Assembly: GCA_963931865.1 (NCBI GenBank)
Contig: OZ007507.1
Coordinates: 12,624,932-12,688,931 of the forward strand
DNA length: 64,000 nucleotides
Direction of reading: 5' to 3'
DNA from: Axinella damicornis
Taxonomy: Eukaryota; Porifera; Demospongiae; Axinellida; Axinellidae
The notes under the pieces: generated by a model
Databases searched by the model: none
The model's input: only the letters and a program-made list of their open reading frames with translations
Told to the model about the DNA's origin: nothing
Shown here: positions 25,871-37,800 of the stretch, one piece after another
Numbering within the stretch: position 1 is the stretch's first letter
Layout: the number at the start of each line of letters is the position of its first letter
Position numbers and translations under genes: made by a program

Positions 25871-28800
25871 AAAGATTCAAGGGGGGCGAATGCCCCCACC
25901 CCCACAAAAAAAAGGGAGAAACCCTGAACAGTTTTCTGTAAGCATAATTTATGTGTATTACATTGTAATGCTTCTGTTTGTCACTGCATTGATCCTTTGT
26001 ATTTTGTGAAGCAAACAGTCTAACTACAGCTAGCTACATTTTCGACCCAATAGAATTGTCTCTTATTCTTGTAGTTGTTGTTTCCACTGCAATAACTGTA
26101 AGCATGACGATGACATTGTAGTGCTTCAATTGGCCACCAGATAGTGAATCCTTAGTTTAGTGTAGTGAAGCAGACAATCGAGACAGGATAACACTAGCTA
26201 TAGCAATAATAGAACATTATCTCTACATCTAATTTGTTCTGAAAAAATGTCTTGTCAATGTCCAAAATGAAGCAACTGTATGAGAGGTAATGACACCTTT
26301 TGAACTATGATTTTGTGTTTCTATAGCGGCCTCTGTTGCTCTTGAACAAGACTCGTACTCAGCACAGGAAGGAGGTGTGGTAGAAGTATGTGCCGTCATT
26401 AGCGACGTTCCTGATGGTGGTTTGGAGTGCCCTGTGGTTGCAAGTCTGAGTGCTGCTGATGGGAATAAAGCAGGTGAGTGCTGGTGCTTAGATTTTTGTT
26501 CCACAGCTCTCATCATGAAATGCATAGGCCGTCTACTATCTGTATTTAGAGATGTGGAAGTCCTACCAAAATGCTTGTGAGAGCGCTAGTTTATAAGAAA
26601 CGCGCCAAAGCATAATAATATTGTTGCTACAGAGAAGAACCTAAAGATGGCTTTGTATAAGCTCTGAACTGGACAGTGTTGCTAGGCTTAGGTCCTTTTA
26701 CCGTTACATATTGATCTGATCTTCAGCGTCTCTGGAAGCAATGTTGATGCTGCTGTGACTACGGCAATTCAAACAGCCGAGCTGTATAGTATAGTGCCCA
26801 CCCACCACTTTTGGGTCAGAGGTTACTCAAAATCACCATTAGTCGTGCGAGATGGCATTGGGCGCTCGAGATTAAGTATTGATTTGAGTGCACTGAACGA
26901 AAACGCAATGTAGTTGTAGTTTCGCCTCTCATTTGACTTTAGGTCCTGAAGCAGATTGTGAGCCTGAGAACAGTGTTTTTCATTACTGCGAGGAGCTATA
27001 CTGTACTTTGGAGACTACTCTGAACTTATTCAAGCAGCAAACCACAGCTGTAGGGTGGATAGTTGCGGATGCAATACACAAGTGAAAAATATGGGCACAT
27101 TTTCACAGACAAATGCAGAAACACTTAAAAGACTGCCCACCCCTGTTTGATGAGGATGTGCGGTGCACCACCATGGGCCCCCTTTCTCAGTACAATGATT
27201 AGCTGAAAACCGTATTGTCAGATTAAGTGGATTGGATAATTAAGGAGTTGAGATAAAAGGAGCTTTGGTATGGGATTGTCTGCTGTAATTCTTGCACCTT
27301 CCATTCACTTGCAGTTGAGGGTGAAGATTACATTGTTCCCACCCCATTTCAAGTGACTTTTGATACCATGTCAATCAGTGGATCGTTGGCATGTATAAAC
27401 ATTACCATACGTCAAGACGCTGCCTTGGAAGGAGACCATGGATTCAGCATACAACTCTCTGCACTGAGCCCTGATGTTGTCACAGTAGACTCACCAGCAT
27501 CCGCTGAGATTATTATTGCAGGCGACGAAAGTAAGTGTATATTATGTATGTGAATATGATATATGCAGGAAGTGTAATGAGGCACACAATCTGGAGGAGG
27601 GGTAACAGTAGCTATGACGCAACAGTGCTGTCTCTACTTCTAGTTTGTTGTCAAGAAAATAAAAATGCTTGTCAATGTCCAGGAAATTGAAAGATATATA
27701 TAAAACGTAGTGGCACTTTCTTTTGAGCTGCATATGTATGATTTTGTATCTCTATAGCGGCCTCTGTTGCCCTTCAACAAAGCTCATACTCAGCAGCGGA
27801 AGGAGGTGTGGTAGAAGTATGTGCCGTCATTAGCAACGTTCCTGCTGATGGTTTGGAGTGCCCTGTGGTTGCTAATCTGAGTGCTGCTGATGGAAAAGCA
27901 GGCGAGTGGCGGTACTTAGATTTGTGAAGGTCTGAACCACTGCTCATTAGTACAAGTAATAAAAAACATTTGAAAATGTGACAGGATGCAGGGATACCAG
28001 AACGGCAAAAAGTAAGGAAACAAGGTAGGGATGATCGCACAAAACAGTGAAGTATACAACCCCCCTACAGAGATCTTGTTCCATATACGTGTATAATGAA
28101 AAAAGATATGTAGGGGGGTTGTATACTTCACTGTTTTGTGCGATCATCCCTACCTTGTTTCCTTACTTTTTGCCGTTCTGGTATCCCTGCATCCTGTCAC
28201 ATTTTCAAATGTTTTTTATTACTTGTTTATGTCATTTTTTTTTAGCAACAGTGCATGTTTGAGCTGAAATTTGCCATCACAGAGCAGAAGTCGGTGTCCT
28301 CACAGGTTGTAGGAGCCCTTGCTTTGGTAAATATTGAGTCCGGTATTCACACTGCCAGCATTGGCTGAAGAATCAGACCCAAGTCAACCCTTTTCTGGAT
28401 GGATACTAGCTAGCTAAGGCAGTAATCCCTGTCTGAAGACCATAATATTATTATTATTATTATTAAATTTTAATGACAAATAAAGGCCAGGAGGGCCTAT
28501 TAGTCAGGTAAATTGCACAAACAGACGTCTAGCTAGCTAGTGGATAGATTCACAGTGAGGGGCTCTTGACAGAAAGCCTTGCTGTACTGTGTGGGCTAGC
28601 AGTGGCAGCAGTTTGGAGTCCGTGCTAGTCATTATGAAGAGGAACTTGTCCGTAGGAGACTTGTGCTCAAATGGTGGTAGTATTTTAGAGCAGTGTTGAA
28701 ATAGTTTTTGCCTGCTGAGCAATGGACAATTTATTAAGAAATGTTAGCTATACCAGAAGTAACAAGATTTAGCTATACCAGAAGTAACAAGATTTATACC

Positions 28801-31800
28801 AGCTATACCAGAAGTAACAAGATTTATATTGTTGAGTCTTTAGATAGGCATTCAGCCCTCTCACAGAACACAGTAGGTAGTAACATACATAAATTATACG
28901 CACAGAATTTACCTCGAAGTACTACGGCGAAATTATGTAAACACAACGGCGCAAGACACTTCTAATTCAGCGATCTTGAGTAATAATTACGTTCGTTGCT
29001 AAGTGATCGCGCATGCGTACAAACGAGAAAATGGCGTGACTAAAGAAGCCATAGTTATTGAGTGGGCAGCTGCAGCCGCCCGGTGAAGACTTGGGAGGTT
29101 GCGAAAAAGCGATGGGCTGGTGCACTGCTCGGTGTAAAATGCTGCTGTTTCGCGCGATAACCATCATGAGAGATTGAGGCGACGTTGAGCTAGCCCGTCT
29201 GAAAGAAGAAGAAGAAGAAGAAGAAAGAAAAACAATTTGCCCGATTTGCGAGTACCTGGTGTGGTACTTTCGCGACGGTTTTTCGCGGCGCGAGGAGTCT
29301 TGTTGGTCATAAAAACACTCGAAGATGAACGGTATGTGGTTATAAAGGTCTATAAGTGTACCGTTTCTGAGATTTGGAGAGATTTTTTTGTATTAGCATA
29401 TATTGCGTGTACGTCGTATCCCTACATACAGAGTCTACCGACTCTGTGATAGCATGTGGAAATGTTACTGTTTGCAACCAGGTAATACATTATATTCCAC
29501 AATGGAATTTGATGCTAGGCAGTTGGTACTATTTCAGGAACACAACTATGCTAATCTTTGGGCCACCTGACTACTTGTTCTTTTTGTAGATATAGAATTG
29601 TTACTCATTCTATTCACTTGCAGTTGAGGGCGACGATTACATGGTTCCTTACCCATTTCAAGTGACTTTTGATACCATGTCAGTGAGTGGATCACTGGCA
29701 TGTATAAACATTACCATACTTGAAGATGATGCTTTGGAAGGAGACCATGGATTCAGCATACAACTCTCTGCATTGAGCCCCGATGTTGTCACTAGAGGCT
29801 CACCACCATCCGCTGAAATTGTTATTGCAGATAATGAGAGTAAGCGTGATTATGTATGCATGATCTGTGCATATGATATCTGCAGAAAGTGCCTCCACAT
29901 ATTCTCCAAGAGGGGGACATCAACCTTAATTTATCACTCACCCACGTTAGCCGGTTTGTTCAGACTTTACAGTGCATGCTTCCAATAATATATATTATGC
30001 CACCTAAGATGTGATCACTATCTGCAAAATGAAACTCAAAGTCACGTAGGACCACTTGAAGATACTCTACATGTGTCTACCTTGTATGCATCTACTCCCT
30101 ACTCACATGGTTTAATAGACTAAATTTGTTGGAAGTGATACGTACGTAAGTGGTAGTCATGAAACCCCCACACAATATGGAGGGTTATGCATACACAATT
30201 GCACACCTTACTGTTACTCCATCCACTCCTGTGTGCACTAGCTGCTGGTGTTGTCAACTTGCACAGGCCCAAATCAGCAGAGGTTGTGACTAAACCTACC
30301 TGTTTTCTTTTTCCAAAAGATGCTACCATTTCTCTGAGCCCAACTGAGCTTACAGTAGATGAGGAGGGACCAGATCCTGACACAGTGACCCTGTGTGTTG
30401 TGATATCAAACCTGCCAGCTGAAGGGTTGCAATGTGATCTTGTGGCTACTCTGACTCCCATGGGAGAAACTGCGGGTATGTACCCAGCTATCACTTCATG
30501 CGTCAGTGCTCAGAATAATCCTTTTTAGTATATAGTTTGTGCTTTGAGTCCATGTTTGCCAGTATACGCGGTATAGTGTTATCTGTGACAATCAATTGCC
30601 AGCCATGGTCCACTCTTCTCTTTAGCATGTTCTTCCCATCAATGCTGTAGACTAGACAAGGAAACTCTAGATCAAGCCTTGAAGGCCTAACCAACTGTTC
30701 AAAGTATGATGGATGTCATATGTTCCACAGTGGCGGGAGAGGACTACAATGCTGCTCCTTTGACAGCAGTTATTCCTGCCTCAAGAATGAGTGTTTGTGT
30801 GAATATATCTGTGATGGTGATTGACGACCACATTGTAGAGTTTCCAGAGAATTTCACCATTGGGTTGACCGGGAGCACTCCACCTGTTGAAATTGGAGCT
30901 GTGGATACTGCAACTGTAACAATACTAGATAACGACGGTGAGTTAAGTGATTGAGGTTTTGTCTTTCACTAGCCTCGTTCCCAGGCCTGAGACGGCGGGC
31001 CTGGGAACGAGGCTAGTCTTCCTCCTGTTATTTGAACAGTATAATCATTTTCTTCTTCCAGAGGTGACCATTGGACTGGAGAGGTGTGACTACTCGGTGA
31101 CTGAGGGGGAATCCCAGGACATCTGTGGCACACTGGATGGATATTTGCAACGACCAATTGATGTTTATCTCTCCATTGGTTCCTCCAGTAAGACAATTCT
31201 CATTGATATAATTATTGTATCTCATTTCCACTTAAGTTTGATCCACACTAATGGCAAAACACCAGTCTGGTTTCCGAAGGTTAGTTGTAGCACATCTGGT
31301 GACATAGGACACCCATGCATACGTGCATGTTGTATTGTATGCTGTCTTCCTGCACCAGCAGGTTAATTAATCTCACTTCCATCCCTGGAAGTGAGCAAGC
31401 ATGTCCCTCTAACATGACACCACTCATCCTGAATACATTACTGTCCACTATCTGGTGTTAAAACTGTTAGATAATTATAATGATCAATACTGGCATGTTT
31501 TCCTTGCAGATGTGTTACTACACTTTGGTTCTACCGCTAGTCCATTCAACTCCATTATGAATGAAACAGCATGTGTACAATATGATGCTACTGACGATGA
31601 CATCAAGGAGGACACTCAGCAACTTACCCTCAGACTAATATCACACGACAGTTTCGTGTGCCTATGCCGGGACTTTGGAACCATTACTGTCTATGAGGAC
31701 ACAACAGATGGTACATATACTTGCCATTATGCATATCCAGTCCATTAAATTTAGGTCTTGTTGGTTAAATGGCTTCTTGTTACATTAATTTGGTAACTCC

Positions 31801-34800
31801 CTTTTGTTAAATAATCTTGAGCATTTTCTTCTGTGGTTCGTGATACTGGTTACCTTATGTTTGTGCTTGGTGTTGTTGTTTCAAAAGGTGTGTGGCTTTC
31901 CTTTTTGGAGACTGACTACACAGTTGATGAAGGTGCTGGTGTCCAACCTGTATGTGTGGAATTGACTGGAGTACTGGAGACTAGCATCAGTGTCACAGTG
32001 GACACTCAACCTAACACCGCCATAGGTATGCATTGAGAATAGTTTGACATTAATTTTACACTGCAGATGATGTAGTTTCTCATTTATAATTATGCTAACG
32101 ATTAGCAAGACCCCCACTAACAGTAAAATGACATTTATGTACATTATTGCAGTTGCAACAAAATCTTCAGGTGCATTACAAAAACCAATTATGTTTGTTA
32201 TTATTTATCTTGTTGTCTCATTCATTGTAATGCAGTTTGAGAATTTTTCCTCTTCAGTTGGAGAGGACTTTGTTCAGATCTGGCACACATTGGTATTTGA
32301 CAACTCTACCAGCACCACCCAGTGTGTCTATATTCCCATAATTAATGATGACTGTGTGGAGGATAGACTGGAGGAGTTCACAGCTACCCTTCAATCAGAG
32401 GACGGCTGTGTTTCCATTGGTGCCAACAGTACAACTGTCAGAATTGTCGATGATGACTGTGAGTGTCTCTACTGTGTGGTTACACACACACTTTGGATCC
32501 AGTTTACTCAAATGGATACCCAGGGGTTATTGTTTACTTTTGAGCTCAAGAATTGTATTGGTTGCCCTTTATTGAGCCTGAAATCTAAGCAGAGCATCTC
32601 TGTATGGTTAGGGGGAATTGTAGCATTTAAATTCTGTATTCAAGCCACAACTTGTATTGAAAACAATTTGGAGCACATTGAAAGTGGAAAACTCAGCATG
32701 GTTGTGCAGCCTGAGGGGCTACGGAAACACATCATAGCCTGAAGACTGTGCTCACTACAGCAGACGATTGTATATTCCAACTTATGGTGCAGCAGATGAC
32801 AGCTGTTGTGAAGTGATGATAAAACTAATGATGCTTTCCAATGCAAAATCTGGCCAGTTATGACACATGGAATGCATTAGCTTTGTTCCCAGGCCTCACC
32901 CAGCTTTTCATTGCTTGCAGTGCGGAAAAACGAGCAGGGCCTGGGAGCAAGGCTAGAATGTATGACATTGACAGTATAATATTATCACTGGGTCCATAGT
33001 AGCTTTTCTCTGTCTTCCTGTAGTCATCCTTCATGAAGTCTCTGCACACGTGCTAGCTACGAGTGCTGCTAAGTAATTCTTTCACAGGCGAATGTTAAAG
33101 TTAAAAGAATGCCCTGCTCCCCCACGGGTATTACCCATAGACACTCTTTCATGACTCTTTCCTATTGTGATGCTTCTGATGGAGTTGATGGCTGATGGTT
33201 TAAGTTGGGAAGATTTGGAAGAATTGGGGATGTTGGGTTTGTGGTTTCATAGCTCCTATAACTTTAACACTAAGTCAACAAGTTCACCACATAATATTAC
33301 GTATGTGCAATGACACGTGCTATTTTTCTGCAGGTGTTACAATTGGTTTCCAGCCGAGTAACAATAATACTATCACAGAGGATGAAGTTGCAGGAAGTGT
33401 GCATGTTTGTGCAGCGATAAAATGTGGCTGTGTCAGACGGGACGTTGAAGTCAACTTGTTCTCTGAAGGCAACACAGCCACCGGTATGATGTGGATTACT
33501 GTGCACGTATGTATGATTTGTTGCTGGACTCGTCCACATCTTTTGTTGTGTAATGATTAGTGGGAGGAGAGTGTGGAAGATTTAGGTAGATTTAGGAGTT
33601 TGCCAAAAATGGCATGGCTGAGTAGATTGTTTTGAGGAATTACTGCAGCTGTTTACGCTTACACTGCAACAGCAACTGTCAAATATGTATTTGGCCAAGC
33701 ATGTATGTACCCCTTCCACAAGTGAGGTAGAATTTTGTAGACGTGGTGTTTTCATACTAAGCCTCTGGTATCAGGTTTGTCTTGACCCTGCTTCAGTGAA
33801 AGCAAGATACACAGGAAGAACTACCTGTCAGTATGGAACTGGATGGCGAAGTTGTTCTGTGATCATTCCATCCTCACACCTGTTTGAGTCTGTTGTGGGA
33901 CCATTTGGCTTTTTCGGCTATTCTCCTTCATAGGAGGAGTGCCCATGGGTGTGGTCTATGCAGGAAAAATACGTGGACTTTAACAGTGTGAGCGGATGGT
34001 GTGGACACAGAGCAGTTAGGTGCCAATCCAGTCCCGAATGTGCAGACTGTATTAGCTTCTGATATCAACTGTACCTACCACATACAATTAATTACTAGGG
34101 CCCTACCCATACGCTAGTATATAGTGCATGCAGCTTGAGGTATTACTGGAACTGCTGCAGGTGGTCTTTGGTTTGAAACCCCAAACCATTTAATCTGTGT
34201 TAGCCATTTCTACGTTTGTATCTTCTTAACTTGCAGCTGACAGAGACTTCTCTTCCATTAACACAACACTGACTTTTACCTCAAGTATATCTACTCAGTG
34301 TGCGTACATCAGCATTCTAGAGGACGACTTTGTTGAGGACACAGAGGATTTTGTTGTCCATCTGGCCACCTTTGATGATGATGTGGAGCTGAACTACGGA
34401 TACTCTACTATTACCATTCTTGACACTGATGGTATGAAAGTCAGTAAACCAACTGAGTCTGAGGGCGACAGCCTGAGGACGAGGTTTGGTTACGTTGCCA
34501 TGAATCCCTTACAACTGTGCTAATAATGTTATATACATGTCCCTCGAGGCTGGCCAGCAGCGTACATGATTGACCCACTCAGCAACGTACCTGATTCATC
34601 CCGAGCATGCCTTGGATACAAAGATAGGTTACCTATACATAGTGTACGTAGCTACTTTCATGAAGTTTCATCCAACATTCATCGCTACGGAATTCTGTTT
34701 ACAAAGCCAGGCTTCTCTTCTCTGCAGTTTAAAATTTGTCAAAGTGTGCAAGGGGATAACATCAACCCCACCCCTAGTTGAGTCACTGACTTAAAGCTCT

Positions 34801-37800
34801 ATCATCAGTGTGCCGGAACAACGAGCTTGTGATGACTTTGCGAATGATCAACAGCTCTCTGAACAGTCCAGTTGCATGCCAGCTAAGTAGCTAGCTACTT
34901 CACAGTACTTGTTGACGTAGATATGAAAAGCTCATTGCTGAACTGGAGGAGCCTAGTACCTCAATATAACGTACCGTTACATGTATGTAATTACAACAGC
35001 ATAGTCCCGGGGAGGAGGGATTTATGAACCATGATAATTTACATGGTTCATAGGGCTAGCTTCACAGTGTTCTTATTATTGCTGTGATTATGACATGCTT
35101 AATGATGTTGTTTCAAAAGATGTGGTACTTTCCTTTGTGGAGACTGACTACACTGTTGGTGAAGGTGCAGGTGCTCAACCCGTATGTGTGGAAGTGGATT
35201 CACAACTGAATACTAGCATCTTTGTCACAGTGGATGGTATGACATTTCACACTGCTTATGATATTGTTTCTTTATCAAGACACCCACTAGCTAACAATTA
35301 CATATTATCACTTGTAATAAAATCTTCAGGTGCATTACAGGTATTATGGTTTTGAGAAATTCCACTTAAATTCTCCTTAGTTGCAGCGGGCTCCACACAG
35401 ATTGTGCAGTCATTAGAGTTTGACAACTCTACCAGCACTACCCAGTGTATCGATATTCCCATAATTGATGACGACTGTGTGGAGGATCTGGAGGAGTTCA
35501 CGGCCACCCTTACAACAGATTTTGACCGTGTTTTTCTTTTTGGTTTCTTCAGTGCAGCTATCATTGTCGTGGATGATGATCGTGAGTGTCTCTACTGTGT
35601 GGTTTAACTGCTAATATTTCTTGCCAATAACCTCGTCCCCAGGTCTGCACATAATTATAGCTCTCTTATTTAGTCTCGTGATATCTCTTAATAGGTGCAC
35701 AGCTTTCCTTTGTGGAGACTCTCTACACAGTTGATGAAGCTACAAGTGTCCAGCGTGTATGTGTGGAACTGACTGGAAAACTGGATACCAGCATCAGTGT
35801 CACAATGGACACTCAACCTAACACTGCATTAGGTATGCTTTCCGAGTGGTCTGAGATTTAGGTAATGTCTGCCGGTGACAAACCCTTCAATTTTAGGCCA
35901 TTCAAGTACTTTGTGATCTTAGTTTGCAGCTGTGCATGTTGTGATCTTAGCTCCTCCCTGCATGAGCTATTACAAAGGTTGTACCTCCACATCGAGCACT
36001 TGAGATGCAACTACACGGCTTCCAGCAAAAAGAACACTGCATTCTGTGGACCACCTTTGCTCTTGTCATGATTCACAAGGTTGTACCATCACTTCTGCGA
36101 GAACAGCTTGTTAGCGTTCCTTGGCTCAATGTCAGTTGCTTCCACTGTAACCACATACATCCAGAACCACTCCCACAAATCAATGTTTAACGGTTGTGAT
36201 CTTTTGTTTGCAATACTGCAAGCACTTAAGTCCACAAAAGTAATGTAAGAGTTGTAGCATTACAGTAAACTAGTATTGCCATTCTTTTTTTCATTCCTCC
36301 TCAGTTGGAGAGGACTTTGTTCAGATCTGGCAGACATTGGTATTTGACAACTCTACCAACACCACCCAGTGTGTCTATATTCCCATAATTAATGATGACT
36401 GTGTGGAGGATGGACCGGAGGAGTTCACAGCTACCCTTCGTTCGGATGATGACCGCGTCACCTTCGGTACCAGCAGTACAACTATCAGAATTGTTGATGA
36501 TGATTGTGAGTGTCTCTACTGTATTTATCTGTTACTATAGTGTTTGCTTTTTTCATGTAGCTACTTGCCTATACACCTTTGTTTAGCAGAAGACAGCTGT
36601 GGTGGACAGTGATGAATCCTTAATTCTGCTGATATTTGTGATGTCAGCTATGACACAACAATACCATGTGTGTAAATGTCTTTCTGCAGGTGTTACAATT
36701 GGTTTGCAGCAGAGCGATATCACAGTGAATGAAAGTGTAGGATCTGTAGAGATATGTGCAGTGATAAAGTGTGGCTGTATCAGACGGGACATTGACATCA
36801 CCTTGGATGTACTAGAGGACACAGCTGTAGGTATGCAGTGGGTTACTATGGTTGTATGTACTAGAGGACACAGCTGTAGGTATGCAGTTGGTTGCTATGG
36901 TTGCATGATTGATGTGAACTGTTGCTGGACTCCTCCCCAGCTTAATTTTACTAGTGGGAAGGAGAGTGTGAACGATTTGTCATGTGCACCAAGTGAAAAA
37001 GGGATGGTTGAGTTCATGGTATGTATATTGAAGCAGGTATCAATCTCCGTTTATATGCTGCAACAGCAAACACAAAGACCAAACTCCTTAGTGTGAGATA
37101 CTTCAGCTGTGAAAATTTATTGATGTACCCGTTCATCTTCAAGTATTCTCCTGACCATTCACAGTGTCACGAACAAGCATTGCAAAGGATATAGTTTTTG
37201 TGTGCTTGACTGGCCTTATGCTAACTATCACTACTGTAGGTCTAAACTAAAATCATGGAGTCAGAAAGGTATACCATTGGTAGAAGCCCAAAGACTGAGA
37301 TATGATAACCTTACTAAAGTGTTGTGGAAAGAGAATAATTATTGTCAACTACATGACATGCAGTTCGGTAGCTGTCTGGGAAGCTATGTTGGTGGATACT
37401 TGGGTTCCCCAAACACTTTTTTTCCATCTCATTTCTTTCCATGATGGAAGCGAGTGCCCACATTGGCTCGAGGGTTGCCTTGGTGCTGTTTAGGCTATGG
37501 GCAAGAGATGTATATGTCTGCTGCTCTTTGTTCAGAGTACCTGGCCCATTATGAGTCCGCATTCGGTTCATTGATGGTCAAGCACCTTTATTGTTCCTGC
37601 AAGTCGCATGGCTCTGCCGAGCAGTATACTTAGTGCACTCCATCTTGTTGAACATAGCAAGTGGACTTATTGTACTGAAGTCAAGTTCCTTGCTTATTCA
37701 ATAATGTTCCATGCATAGTATCAGCACATGGTTTCAGCAGGATTTGTAGCCAATGGACAAGGGCAGTATGATGTATGTAGCATGAGCTAATGGGAGAATT

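Noticed and set aside
32092..32742. 216-codon plus-strand ORF as a single exon
   Set aside because: Only 32258-32458 aligns with the paralogous B exons and has consensus splice sites; the rest is intron read-through.
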